Translations under genes and position numbers: made by a program
Shown here: positions 18,261-27,422 of the stretch, one piece after another
How the letters are laid out: each line of letters opens with the position of its first letter
Position numbering within the stretch: position 1 is the first letter of the stretch
From: Fulvivirga imtechensis AK7
Lineage (GTDB): Bacteria > Bacteroidota > Bacteroidia > Cytophagales > Cyclobacteriaceae
NCBI RefSeq assembly: GCF_000331535.1
Contig: NZ_AMZN01000024.1
Span: 33,298-97,297 of the forward strand
Length of the DNA stretch: 64,000 nucleotides
Direction of reading: 5' to 3'
The notes under the pieces: generated by a model
Told to the model about the DNA's origin: nothing
Seen by the model: only the letters and a program-made list of their open reading frames with translations
Database searches by the model: none

Positions 18261-18638
18261 ATGAACGTTAAGGGTAAAATATTAGAAATTTCAGACACGC
18301 AGCAGGTGTCAAACAGTTTTAAGAAAAGAGAATTTGTACTGGAGTATGCAGAAAACCCTCAATATCCTGAGTATTTAAAGTTTGAATTGATCCAGGATAA
18401 ATGTTCTGTTTTAGATAGTTATAAGGCAAATGACGAAGTGGATGTATACTTTAACCTGAAGGGAAGAAAATGGACCGACCCCAAAGGCGAAGTAAAATAT
18501 TTCAACTCGCTCCAGGCCTGGAAAATTGAAGGAGCCGGCAATGCCCAATCTGCACCACCACCTTCAACAGATAATGGTATGGATCAAATGGAAGAACCAG
18601 GATGGGTCAGCGAAGGCGATGATGATCTGCCTTTTTAA
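18261..18638 (+). CDS. DUF3127 protein with SSB-like acidic C-terminal tip
   Basis: The 125-residue protein begins with a predicted OB-like beta domain (VKGKILEISDTQQVSNSFKK, then FVLEYAENPQYPEYLKFELIQDK, VDVYFNLKGRKW) characteristic of DUF3127. A low-complexity linker rich in Ala, Pro and Ser follows, and the last residues are EGDDDLPF. The tail matches the acidic D-D-[IL]-P-F tip by which SSB recruits repair and replication proteins. The architecture therefore mirrors SSB: an OB-like domain, a flexible linker and an acidic tip. The family's role is not established; DNA or RNA binding is inference. A strong terminator follows 26 bp after the stop. Confidence 0.85.
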   Translation: MNVKGKILEISDTQQVSNSFKKREFVLEYAENPQYPEYLKFELIQDKCSVLDSYKANDEVDVYFNLKGRKWTDPKGEVKYFNSLQAWKIEGAGNAQSAPPPSTDNGMDQMEEPGWVSEGDDDLPF

Positions 18639-18664
18639 ATCTGGCACACCGACTAACTAACTAC

Positions 18665-18696
18665 AATGGTTCGTGTCCCCACGAACCATTTTTTTA
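18665..18696 (+). terminator. Intrinsic terminator after the DUF3127 gene
   Basis: A perfect 11-bp stem (18665-18675 with 18680-18690) with a 4-nt loop is followed by six T. It lies between the convergent DUF3127 gene and the Lrp-type gene. Its inner core, read on the minus strand, is GTGGGGACAC, the same core seen in the palindromes at 21280 and 62453. Confidence 0.88.
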
Positions 18697-18706
18697 ATTT
18701 TCTCAA

Positions 18707-19183
18707 TTACAACACCAAAGCCGTAGTATCCTTCAGCACAGACATGGCAAAAGAACTCTGCACCGTAGCAATATTCTTGATCACCGAAAGCTTCTTCACG
18801 GCAAACTCCTGGTAGGCATTCATATCTTTCACCACTACCTTTAGCATATAATCATACTCCCCGGCCAGGTGGTAGCACTCCAGCACTTCCGGGATCTTTA
18901 CTGTCTGCTCTTCAAACAACTTCAGGTTATCAAGCGTATGTTTCTCCAGCTTTACCATACAAATGGCAATCAGCTCCCGCTCTACTTTATTGTTGTCCAA
19001 CAGGGTCACGTACTTCCTGATTATTCCGGTTTTTTCAAGTCTTTTAATACGCTCATATACAGGGGTGACCGTTAGCCCAAGCTCTGCTGCCAGCTCCTTA
19101 TGTTTCATCTTGGCATCATGCTGTAGCAGGTTCAGGAGCTTAAAGTCGATCTTATCCAGTTTTAAAAAAGATAAATGTTCCAT
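18707..19183 (-). CDS. Lrp/AsnC family transcriptional regulator
   Basis: A 158-residue regulator with an N-terminal winged HTH (LDKIDFKLLNLLQHDAKMKHKELAAELGLTVTPVYERIKRLEKTGIIRKY) and a C-terminal RAM ligand-binding domain (ECYHLAGEYDYMLKVVVKDMNAYQEF). Such proteins sense amino acids and often control divergent amino-acid genes. Here the neighbour across a 137-bp gap is a Cys/Met-metabolism PLP enzyme, so local control of that enzyme is likely. The operator was not identified by eye. Confidence 0.94.
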   Translation of the reverse strand: MEHLSFLKLDKIDFKLLNLLQHDAKMKHKELAAELGLTVTPVYERIKRLEKTGIIRKYVTLLDNNKVERELIAICMVKLEKHTLDNLKLFEEQTVKIPEVLECYHLAGEYDYMLKVVVKDMNAYQEFAVKKLSVIKNIATVQSSFAMSVLKDTTALVL

Positions 19184-19320
19184 AACGACATGTTGTTAAG
19201 ACACAATTTAGACAAAAAACAATGCATTAACATTAAAAATAGTAAAATTTTCTATAGATATGGATATTAATAGAACAAATAACTAATATCGATAAAACGC
19301 TAAACAAAACAATTAAAGTA

Positions 19321-20583
19321 ATGAAACTCTCACCTGAAAGCCTGATGATGTCATACGGTTACAAACCCGAGCTATCAGTAGGCGCTATAAAATGTCCGAT
19401 ATTCCAAACCTCCACATTTGTTTTCAAAAGTGCGGAGGAAGGAAAGCATTTCTTTGAGGTAGCCTATGGACTGAAAGAGAAACAGCCGGACGAAGAACTG
19501 GGGTTGATCTACAGCCGATTAAACAATCCCGATCTGGAAATACTGGAAGACCGGTTAACACTTTGGGATAAAGCCGAAGATGCCGCAGTTTTTGAAAGCG
19601 GCATGTCTGCCATTAGTACTACATTGCTGGAATTCCTGAAACCGGAAGACCTGATCTTGTATACAACTCCTGTTTATGGTGGTACGGATCACTTTATCTC
19701 GAAAATACTGCCCTCTTATGGTATCCACACATTGGGTATCACCCCTTATGACACCAAAGAAGAAGTATTGAAACAACTAAAACAACATAAATACGGAGAC
19801 AATCTGGCCTTTATTTACCTGGAGACTCCGGCCAATCCTACAAACGCCCTGGTTGACATTGGTATGTTTAGAGAAATAGCCGATGAATGCCGTGAAAATG
19901 GAAAAGAGATCTATATTGGAGTAGATAATACATACATGGGTCCCATATGGCAGCATCCGTTGGAACATGGTGCTGACTTAGTACTTTATTCCGCAACTAA
20001 ATATATTGGGGGACATAGTGATGTTATTGCGGGTGCATGCCTGGGGTCAAAAGAACTGATAGGAAGGGTAAAGGTGCTTCGCACTTTTCTCGGCTGCATG
20101 GCTGGCCCCTGGACAGGGTGGCTATTGATGCGAAGCCTGGAGACTTTAAAAGTTCGCATGGAACAACAGGCATTTAACGCTGCCAAGGTAGCTGACTTCT
20201 TAAACAACCATCCCCTGGTGGAAAAGGTGTATTATCTCGGTAATCTCGGCCCTGAACATGGCAGGCAATACGACATCTACAAAAAGCAATGCAAAAGTGA
20301 TGGCGCCATGGTTTCTTTTGACATAAAAGGAGGAGAAAAGGAAGCTTTTAAATTTCTGAATAGTATGAAGCTGATCAAGCTGGCAGTAAGCCTGGGCAGT
20401 ACGGAAAGCCTTGCGGAACACCCCGCCAGCATGACCCACTCAGATGTAGAGCCTGAACTTCGTGAGAGAATGTCTATTACAGACAAAATGATACGTCTGT
20501 CCGTTGGCGTGGAAAACTATAAAGACATCATCTGGGATATCGAACAGGCATTGGAGCAGGTAGATGCTTTGGTAGTCCGCTAA
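19321..20583 (+). CDS. Cys/Met metabolism PLP-dependent enzyme (cystathionine gamma-synthase/methionine gamma-lyase type)
   Basis: A 420-residue fold-type I PLP enzyme. The phosphate/PLP-binding region is FESGMSAISTTLLEF, the PLP-ring Asp is in IYIGVDNTYMGP, and the Schiff-base Lys is in LYSATKYIGGHSDVIAG (about residue 224). LGSTESLAEHPASMTH near residue 360 is the family's C-terminal signature. Sequence alone does not separate gamma-synthase, beta/gamma-lyase and methionine gamma-lyase. The divergent Lrp-type regulator fits a catabolic lyase under amino-acid control, but this is inference. A strong hairpin terminator follows. Confidence 0.9.
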   Translation: MKLSPESLMMSYGYKPELSVGAIKCPIFQTSTFVFKSAEEGKHFFEVAYGLKEKQPDEELGLIYSRLNNPDLEILEDRLTLWDKAEDAAVFESGMSAISTTLLEFLKPEDLILYTTPVYGGTDHFISKILPSYGIHTLGITPYDTKEEVLKQLKQHKYGDNLAFIYLETPANPTNALVDIGMFREIADECRENGKEIYIGVDNTYMGPIWQHPLEHGADLVLYSATKYIGGHSDVIAGACLGSKELIGRVKVLRTFLGCMAGPWTGWLLMRSLETLKVRMEQQAFNAAKVADFLNNHPLVEKVYYLGNLGPEHGRQYDIYKKQCKSDGAMVSFDIKGGEKEAFKFLNSMKLIKLAVSLGSTESLAEHPASMTHSDVEPELRERMSITDKMIRLSVGVENYKDIIWDIEQALEQVDALVVR

Positions 20584-20604
20584 GTGTCTTACCTACTCCC
20601 ACTG

Positions 20605-20646
20605 AATTTATCCCCGGCCTATAATCAGACCGGGGATAAATTTAAA
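20605..20646 (+). terminator. Intrinsic terminator after the PLP enzyme gene
   Basis: A perfect 13-bp stem (20605-20617 with 20630-20642) with a 12-nt loop. The stem combines a GC-rich core (TCCCCGG) with an A/T-rich base, so the 3' arm ends in the T-rich stretch of a terminator. It lies 22 bp after the stop. Confidence 0.8.
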
Positions 20647-20818
20647 CTGTAATAATGGGCTCATTTTCCTGCACAAAACATTACCTTCCTTACACACCTG
20701 ATTTTAATTTTTCCAAAAGCTTTGAATGTTTGGGTTGTACTTCTATCTTAAATTTTTATTCGTTTATAGTTACCTGACGATTTAAAGAAGTATCACTTCA
20801 AAAGCTTTTTAGAAAATT

Positions 20819-21262
20819 ATGAAAATAGTATTGTTCATCACCTGCCTGTTATTTTTTTCAGGGGTCAACGAAAAAAACAGAACCATAGAGTACAATGGCC
20901 AGGCTGTTAAAACCACATTTGATGTGCCACAAACATTTTATGGTACTTATTCGGGTAATAAAAAAGGATATCTCACCCTCAAAGCGGATGGAACTGGCAC
21001 TTATAACTACGATGTTTTTGGCTTTGCCCCTGACGGCTGTAAAAAAGGCATTATTGAAATCGAATGGGGATTCCTGCTGGATGACAATAATAAAATTGTG
21101 AGTTTCGAGAGGGAATACGGACGCTCTTATCCAATTCTTATGGAAAGTACCAGCCCGACTTCTTTTCAGGGATGTCGCAAGCGGGTGATGTTGGATTTCA
21201 TTATGGAGTATAAGAATGGCAAGTTGGGTGTATCTTCTTCGGATGATTGGATGAAGGAGTAA
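20819..21262 (+). CDS. Secreted hypothetical protein, 147 aa
   Basis: A short signal peptide (MKIVLFITCLLFFSGV) is followed by a predicted all-beta domain: YGTYSGNKKGYLTLKADGTGTYNYD, then IEIEWGFLLDDNNKIV. A Cys pair (APDGCKKG and FQGCRKR) could form a disulphide. The G-x-Y-x-L-x-L-x-x-D-G-x-G-x-Y pattern is common in lipocalin-like or DUF-type periplasmic proteins, but I do not recognise the family. It is followed by an array of palindromes and a convergent phosphoesterase gene. Confidence 0.75.
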   Translation: MKIVLFITCLLFFSGVNEKNRTIEYNGQAVKTTFDVPQTFYGTYSGNKKGYLTLKADGTGTYNYDVFGFAPDGCKKGIIEIEWGFLLDDNNKIVSFEREYGRSYPILMESTSPTSFQGCRKRVMLDFIMEYKNGKLGVSSSDDWMKE

Positions 21263-21279
21263 TGTCAATATTACTTAAT

Positions 21280-21437
21280 GGTACTTGGGGGCACGTACCA
21301 TGGGAAGGAGTACGTGGGTTAGGTAGCAATGGGTGGTAGGTGGTACGTGAGGACACGTACCACGGGAAGGGGTAGCAATGGGTGGTACGTGAGGACACGT
21401 ACCATGGGAAGGTGAGTGGTACGTGTGGACACGTACC
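21280..21437. repeat. Array of four palindromic units
   Basis: Four 20-nt units at 21280-21299, 21342-21361, 21384-21403 and 21418-21437 have the form GGTACGTG-NGGA-CACGTACC, with 8-bp perfect arms and a 4-nt loop; the first copy is degenerate. Linkers repeat the words GGTAGCAATGGGTGGTA and CATGGGAAGG. The array fills the gap between two convergent genes. The inner core GTGNGGACAC recurs at 18665 and 62453 with different outer arms. Confidence 0.85.
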
Positions 21438-21466
21438 ATGGGTAAGAAAAAAACATAGCCTGTTTA

Positions 21467-22714
21467 CTACGCTTTTTTTAATGTTATCAATGTTATTTCG
21501 GGAGGCATGCCTATTCTGCCGGGGTAACCTATATAGCCAAAGCCTCTGTTTACGTACAGATGTTGCTTTCCTTCAGTGTACATACCAGCCCATTGCTTGT
21601 ATGCATATTGCGAAGGGCTCCATTTGAAATCACCGATCTCAATACCGAACTGGAAGCCGTGTGTATGCCCGGCAAACATCAGATCAATATCCGGGTAGTT
21701 TGGCCTCACCTGGGCATCCCAGTGGCTCGGGTCATGCGACAACAGAAGCTTAACCGGGGCTTCTTCAGTACCCTTATATGCTTCGTCCATCTTACCGTAT
21801 TTAGGAAACCTTCCGGTACCCCAGTTTTCTATTCCCAGCACTGCTATTTGCTCTCCATCCACTTTTAACATTCTGTTTTCGTTCATCAGCAGATCGTATC
21901 CCATTAACCTGTGAGCCTCCTTCAGGTCCACAAAATTTTGATTTTTGGCCTGTACAGATGGCCATGAGCGATATTCGCCATAATCATGATTACCGGTCGT
22001 GGAGTAAACTCCAAGCGGAGCATTGACTTTCTTAAAGATATCAATATACTCCTTCACCTCTTCCGTCTCATTGTTCACGAGATCTCCGGTAAAAAACACT
22101 ACATCAGGCTTTTCCTTCATCAGCATCTCCACTCCGCCTTTTACAGCAGTCTTATTAAAAAAACTGCCTGAATGGATGTCGGAGAGTTGGCCTATCTGAA
22201 TGCCATCAAATGCCTTAGGTAAATTTGGTAAGTAAATCGTCTTTCTTCTTATTCGATAATCGTGAGCCCCGGAAATAATACCCCAACTCATCGACAGCAA
22301 AGGCACTGTACCGGCTATAATAGCAGTTTTCACTAAAAAATCTGATCTTGAAATCCCCTTACCTACCTCGGAGGACGGCTGTGGATTTTGAAATAAAGAT
22401 GCGATCCATTTTCCAAGTCGGATCAGGTCATCGGCAAAAAGAAAGAGTATGGCAAAGACTTTTGAGAAATAATTAATAAAAATGCCTGTGAAAATAAGGC
22501 TTCTGGACTGTCCTCTGAACCACTCCGGGTCACCGAAATTGTAAAGAAGAATAACACCAAAGGTAATAGCTGTTATTCCCCAATAGGTATACTTTACGCT
22601 GTTGCGTAAAACGGCAGAGCTACCCTTAGTGAGAAGACCAATGCCCTGATACACATACCAATCTACAAATACCAACACTGCGAGCAGTGCCAAAATCACT
22701 AATATTTTATTCAT
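21467..22714 (-). CDS. Membrane-anchored metallophosphoesterase
   Basis: A 415-residue protein with about four N-terminal hydrophobic segments (ILVILALLAVLVFVDWYVY, YTYWGITAITFGVILLYNF, LIFTGIFINYFSKVFAILFLF, TAIIAGTVPLLSMSWG). A calcineurin-like phosphoesterase domain begins near residue 175. The metal motifs are complete: GQLSDIHSG, FFTGDLVNNE, STTGNHDYGEY, LLLSHDP and FAGHTHGFQFG. It resembles the YkuE/YaeI group, whose members act on lipid-linked or nucleotide phosphoesters. The substrate here is unknown. It lies downstream of the RND operon but is separated from it by a terminator. Confidence 0.88.
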   Translation of the reverse strand: MNKILVILALLAVLVFVDWYVYQGIGLLTKGSSAVLRNSVKYTYWGITAITFGVILLYNFGDPEWFRGQSRSLIFTGIFINYFSKVFAILFLFADDLIRLGKWIASLFQNPQPSSEVGKGISRSDFLVKTAIIAGTVPLLSMSWGIISGAHDYRIRRKTIYLPNLPKAFDGIQIGQLSDIHSGSFFNKTAVKGGVEMLMKEKPDVVFFTGDLVNNETEEVKEYIDIFKKVNAPLGVYSTTGNHDYGEYRSWPSVQAKNQNFVDLKEAHRLMGYDLLMNENRMLKVDGEQIAVLGIENWGTGRFPKYGKMDEAYKGTEEAPVKLLLSHDPSHWDAQVRPNYPDIDLMFAGHTHGFQFGIEIGDFKWSPSQYAYKQWAGMYTEGKQHLYVNRGFGYIGYPGRIGMPPEITLITLKKA

Positions 22715-22722
22715 ACCAGTCT

Positions 22723-22756
22723 AAAAACCCCGGAAACGTCATAAACGTTCCGGGGA
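22723..22756 (-). terminator. Terminator after the RND efflux operon
   Basis: In minus orientation a stem CCCCGGAACGT pairs with ACGTTTCCGGGG with one bulged base, followed by TTTTTAG. It lies between the RND pump stop (22780) and the phosphoesterase start (22714) and separates the two transcription units. Confidence 0.82.
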
Positions 22757-22779
22757 ATTACATGAGAAAAAAATCCCAA

Positions 22780-25700
22780 TCAACTTACTCCTAATTTCCT
22801 ATTGATCTTAGCAAAGAATTGATACATGATCGGCACAATTACAAGTGTCAGGAATGTGGCAAACGTAAGACCGAAAATGATTGTCCAGGACATAGGTCCC
22901 CAGAACACAACGTTGTCTCCTCCAAGATAAAAGTCTGAATCGTAGCTGGAGAAAAACTTTATAAAGTCGAAGTTAATCCCAACAGCTAGTGGAATCAGGC
23001 CAAGAATGGTAGTGATTGCTGTTAGCAACACTGGTCTGAGCCTGGTTTTTCCGGCTTCGGCTATCGCTTCATTAACATGTTTAAAGTCCAACTTCTCCAC
23101 ACCAAATTGAGCCTGCTTTCTACCCCTGATCAACTCAATGAAATCGATCAGTACTATGGCATTATTTACCACAACTCCTGCCAGCGAAATAATACCGATC
23201 ATCGTCATGATAACCACAAACTCCATATTGAAGACAAAGAGTCCCAGGATAACACCTACTGTACTTAACACCACCGAAGACATGATGATAAACGGTGTGG
23301 TAATTTTGTTAAACTGAGCCACAATGATCAGAAATATAATAAAGATTGCCAGGATCAAAGCCTGCTGCAGGAAAGCCATTTCCTCAGCCTGCTTCTCCTG
23401 CTCCCCTCCAAACTTGTAGCTGTAACCTACCGGCATTTCAAAATCCTGAAGTAATTCCTTAATATCCTCATTTATGGCAGTGGGGTTGTACCCTCCTATT
23501 ACGTTGGAGTACAATGTTATTACCCTGTCCAGGTCCTTCCTTTTCACAGAACCAAAGGTAGTGCTATATTCAACATCTGCAACTGCGGACACAGGGATCT
23601 GGATCATTTTACCGGTTACCTGATTTCGGAAGGTAACCTGCTTATTTCTCAAAGCTTCCAGATCATACCTGTACTCATCCTGAAGCCTCAGTTGTATTTC
23701 GTAGTCATCTTCTCCCTGCTTAAATTTGGATATTTCCTTCCCAAAAAGTGAGGTCCTTATTTCACTTGCGATCATATTGGTAGAAAGACCAAACCTCCTG
23801 GCTTTTTCTCTGTCAATATTGACCAGTAGCTCAGGCTTGCCTGTCTCAAGATCAGTTTGCAAGTTTTCGATACCGGCAATGCCCGCCTCATTGATGTAAT
23901 TTCTCATCCTATCTACAAGATCAATCAGCGTAGCTAAATCTTCACCGGAAACTTCAACACTGACCGGCTTACCCACAGGGGGCCCCGCAGCGTCTTTATC
24001 AACCGATATCGATACACCAGGATATCCCTTGATGGCACTTCTGATCTTTTCCATTACCTCAGTAGTATTGATACCGTTGCGATCTTTGAATTCTACGAAA
24101 TTTACAGTAATACGCGCTTTGTTAGGCGTATCAGTCTGTCCGAAAGAAGACGGGTCATTCGGATCGGCAGTATCCTGTCCTACTTTTGCAATCATCGATT
24201 CTACTATCTCATTGTAAGGTTCTATCACCTGGAGCACTTTTTGCTCGATCTGCATTGAAAATTCATTGGTCTTTTCAATATCAGTACCAATAGGAAATTC
24301 GATAAAGACATTCACATACTTCGGCATATTCTCCGGAAAGAACAGCACTTTCGGAGGCCTGACTGTATTTAAGAATATAGAAAGGAACAGCAACAGTATC
24401 GTGCCCCAAAAGAACAACCAGGGCCTGTACCCGTGTAAGGCAAAAGTCAATGTCCTGGAATATATATCCTCCAGCCATGGAAGAAATGACCTTTGGAACT
24501 TGCGGCTTGCAGGCATCAGCACGTACACATTTAATAAGATGAGCAACCCAAAGAACACCGACAGGTTACCAAAAGCAATCCAGCCCATAAAAATAAATAG
24601 TATACCAACAATCACAAATAGTCCAGCGTTCCTTAGAATTTTTCTGTGATCCACATGCTCCTTATTTTCTATGCGCATAAAGGCAGAAATAAGCACTGGG
24701 TTGATCACGAGCGCCACGAACAGGGAAGATGCAAGGGTGATGATCACACCTATGGGTAAATATTTCATAAACTCGCCCATCAATCCCGGCCATAGTGCAA
24801 GAGGTAAAAATGCCGCCAAGGTGGTGGCTGTTGATGTGATGATAGGCCATGCTACCTCTCCAACACCTAACTTTGTAGCCTCCCAACGGTCATATCCCTG
24901 CTCCATCAGACGGTATACGTTCTCCACGATCACAATACCGTTATCCACTAACATACCCAGCGCCAGAATCAGCGAAAACAGGATCATCATATTGATAGTT
25001 ATTCCCAGCGCACTGAGTATCATAAAGCTGATGAACATAGACACCGGTATGGCAATACCCACGAATAATGCGTTGCGTGTACCCAGAAAGAACAGTAGTA
25101 CGAGCACCACCAGAATTACACCGGATATGATGTTATTTTCAAGGCTGTTCACCAGATCTCTGGTCATTTGGCTCTGATCATTAGTAATGGCTATTTCAAG
25201 TCCCGGAGGAAAACGCTCTTTCATCTGCTCCAACACCTTATTGATCTTTTCTGTAGCTATAAGCAGGTTTTCACCGCTGCCCTTAATTACATCGACCGAC
25301 ACCACCGGCTTCATGGCCAATCTCGCATAGCTTTGTCTTTCTTTGTACCCAAAATCGATAGTGGCAATATCTCCAAGATATACTATACTATTGTTTTCGT
25401 ATTTCACCACTACATCAAGCATATCCTGAGGGTCTTTAAATTCACCTACCACACGAATGGTTCTCCTCACATCTCCTTCTTTGATGTTGCCCCCTGAAAA
25501 GGTAATATTCTCTGCGCGGATGGCATTTTCAATATCTTCAAAGCTGACCTTCCTGGCTTCCATAAGATATGGATTAGCCATTATCTTCACCTCTTTATCA
25601 TCTACACCTCGTATTTCCACTGATGATATTTCCCTGATCTTTTCCAGTTCATCCTGCAGGTCCTCAGCAATATTCTCCAACTCCTCCAGACTGTAGTTCC

Positions 25701-26205
25701 CCGACAGGTTAATGTTCATGATTGGCATCTCAGAAAAATCCATTTCAAAAACATTCGGATCCTTGTCCAGGTCTGAGGGCAATTCTGCTTTTGCTTTGTC
25801 TACAGCGTCCTTCACTTTTCGAAGAGCCTCCTCTATCTCCATGTCAGGTTGGAATTCTACGATGATCGTTGAATAATCCTGCACGGATGTAGATTTTATA
25901 TTATCAATTTCCGAAATATCGTTAATCTCTTTTTCCAAAGGCCTGGTAATGAGGTTTTCAATATCCACAGGTGAATTACCCGGGTATGAAGTGCCCACGT
26001 ATACCATAGGCTGCTCCACCTCAGGATAACTATCCTTTGGCAAATTGATATACGAACTGATCCCCATCACCACAATTAAGAATAACAGAAAGAAAACAGT
26101 ATTTCTATTCTTTAGCGAAAACGTGGTGAGGCCGAAGGCCTTATCGTTATGCTTTTCGTTCTCTGGGTTTTCGTTTGCCTTGTTTATGTTGTTGTTATCT
26201 GACAT
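22780..26205 (-). CDS. RND efflux pump inner-membrane permease (AcrB/HAE1-like)
   Basis: A proton-driven tripartite efflux pump subunit of 1141 residues. After a charged 30-residue N-terminus there is TM1 (TVFFLLFLIVVMGISSYI), a first large periplasmic loop, a TM bundle with LGMLVDNGIVIVENVYRLMEQG, a second periplasmic loop, and a second bundle with GIISLAGVVVNNAIVLIDFIEL. At the TM4 position AcrB has two Asp (LVDD); here it is VDN, a pattern common in related Bacteroidota pumps. The start is the ATG at 26205; a TTG two codons earlier is also possible. It is the last gene of the tetR-tolC-adaptor-pump operon. The substrate is unknown. Confidence 0.94.
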   Translation of the reverse strand: MSDNNNINKANENPENEKHNDKAFGLTTFSLKNRNTVFFLLFLIVVMGISSYINLPKDSYPEVEQPMVYVGTSYPGNSPVDIENLITRPLEKEINDISEIDNIKSTSVQDYSTIIVEFQPDMEIEEALRKVKDAVDKAKAELPSDLDKDPNVFEMDFSEMPIMNINLSGNYSLEELENIAEDLQDELEKIREISSVEIRGVDDKEVKIMANPYLMEARKVSFEDIENAIRAENITFSGGNIKEGDVRRTIRVVGEFKDPQDMLDVVVKYENNSIVYLGDIATIDFGYKERQSYARLAMKPVVSVDVIKGSGENLLIATEKINKVLEQMKERFPPGLEIAITNDQSQMTRDLVNSLENNIISGVILVVLVLLFFLGTRNALFVGIAIPVSMFISFMILSALGITINMMILFSLILALGMLVDNGIVIVENVYRLMEQGYDRWEATKLGVGEVAWPIITSTATTLAAFLPLALWPGLMGEFMKYLPIGVIITLASSLFVALVINPVLISAFMRIENKEHVDHRKILRNAGLFVIVGILFIFMGWIAFGNLSVFFGLLILLNVYVLMPASRKFQRSFLPWLEDIYSRTLTFALHGYRPWLFFWGTILLLFLSIFLNTVRPPKVLFFPENMPKYVNVFIEFPIGTDIEKTNEFSMQIEQKVLQVIEPYNEIVESMIAKVGQDTADPNDPSSFGQTDTPNKARITVNFVEFKDRNGINTTEVMEKIRSAIKGYPGVSISVDKDAAGPPVGKPVSVEVSGEDLATLIDLVDRMRNYINEAGIAGIENLQTDLETGKPELLVNIDREKARRFGLSTNMIASEIRTSLFGKEISKFKQGEDDYEIQLRLQDEYRYDLEALRNKQVTFRNQVTGKMIQIPVSAVADVEYSTTFGSVKRKDLDRVITLYSNVIGGYNPTAINEDIKELLQDFEMPVGYSYKFGGEQEKQAEEMAFLQQALILAIFIIFLIIVAQFNKITTPFIIMSSVVLSTVGVILGLFVFNMEFVVIMTMIGIISLAGVVVNNAIVLIDFIELIRGRKQAQFGVEKLDFKHVNEAIAEAGKTRLRPVLLTAITTILGLIPLAVGINFDFIKFFSSYDSDFYLGGDNVVFWGPMSWTIIFGLTFATFLTLVIVPIMYQFFAKINRKLGVS

Positions 26206-26229
26206 CCTCAAGTCTGGTTAAATTTGTTT

Positions 26230-27396
26230 TTATAAATGGGCAGTTTCAGTAGTTCTTTCCACCGGCTTAATAAGCACGCCATCGCTCAGGTTGCGATAGC
26301 CGGCAGTTACCACCAGATCGCTGTTGTTCAACCCTTGTTTTATTTCAGTCATACCATCCTGGCTCTCACCTATCTCCACCCTGGTCTTTCTTGCCACCGT
26401 AGTACCGTCTTTTTTGGTAGCAGTGTATAAAAATTTACCGTCTTTGTCCGACAAGATCACCTCTGAAGGCACCACGATAGCGTCCTCCACCGTATAGTCT
26501 ACCAGGCGGAGTATTACAACCTGATTGGGCTTCACTGGGAAGTCCAGCTTAGGCAGTTGTACTTCCACAGAAAAGGTTCGGTTGTCGGGATTTACCACCT
26601 GACCAACAGAGGAAACCTTAGAGGTCACAGTTTTATCCTGTACAGGGAAATAAAGTTCAACCAAATCACCTGTTTTGAAATCTCCGACATATCGCTCAGA
26701 AACATCAGCGTCTATATAGAGTGAGCCTGGGTTTACCAACCTGATAAGAGGCATACCTGGCTGAGCCAATTCCCCCTCACGAGCGGGGATCTTATCCACA
26801 GTGCCTGAAAACGGAGCTTTTATCACGGACTGATCCAACTGAGAGTAAGCAGTGGCCAGGCTTCTTTCGAGTGCCTCTTTTTTATTCTTAGCCTCTAAAT
26901 ACTGGATCTCGGTGCCAATATTTTTCTCCCATAGATTAGCTTGCCTCTTATAGACAGCTTCTGCCAGCTCCAGTGAAGTTTTTAGTTCTTCAATATTGTT
27001 CCTTATAATACTCGCATCCAGAGTAGCCAATGTCTGCCCTGCCTGTACTGCCTGACCTTCTGTAACTCTTATAGATTGTATCTTACCTCCTGTTTCAGAA
27101 GAAAGCATCACATTCCTTTTGGATTCGACACTACCTCTGATATCGATCTTATGCTTAAACTCCCTTACCTCAGCAGGCTTGGTATTTACCAAAACTGCAT
27201 TTCTAGCTACCTGATTCTGATAGGCGGTGTCTTCCTTTGCGATCTCCTTCTTCAGGTCCTCAATTTTGGACTGGAGTTCCTTTACCTCCTTTTTGTATTG
27301 CGAGAGCTTTTCCTTTTTCGATTCGAGCTCGTTTTTCTCGCCACACGAAGCTAAAATCGTGATAAAGGCGATGGCGTAGATAACTTTATTTCTCAT
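26230..27396 (-). CDS. RND efflux periplasmic adaptor lipoprotein
   Basis: A 388-residue membrane-fusion protein with a lipobox (FITILASC, Cys about residue 18). A coiled coil follows (KNELESKKEKLSQYKKEVKELQSKIEDL), then a biotinyl-lipoyl half (ESKRNVMLSSETGGKIQSIRVTEGQAVQAGQTLATLD), the hairpin, and the second lipoyl half (IKAPFSGTVDKIPAREGELAQPG). Beta-barrel and membrane-proximal domains complete it. It bridges the RND pump and the TolC-type channel across the periplasm. The gene lies 24 bp upstream of the pump gene. Confidence 0.94.
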   Translation of the reverse strand: MRNKVIYAIAFITILASCGEKNELESKKEKLSQYKKEVKELQSKIEDLKKEIAKEDTAYQNQVARNAVLVNTKPAEVREFKHKIDIRGSVESKRNVMLSSETGGKIQSIRVTEGQAVQAGQTLATLDASIIRNNIEELKTSLELAEAVYKRQANLWEKNIGTEIQYLEAKNKKEALERSLATAYSQLDQSVIKAPFSGTVDKIPAREGELAQPGMPLIRLVNPGSLYIDADVSERYVGDFKTGDLVELYFPVQDKTVTSKVSSVGQVVNPDNRTFSVEVQLPKLDFPVKPNQVVILRLVDYTVEDAIVVPSEVILSDKDGKFLYTATKKDGTTVARKTRVEIGESQDGMTEIKQGLNNSDLVVTAGYRNLSDGVLIKPVERTTETAHL

Positions 27397-27422
27397 TATA
27401 CCTATATTTTCAAGTTAGTGAT

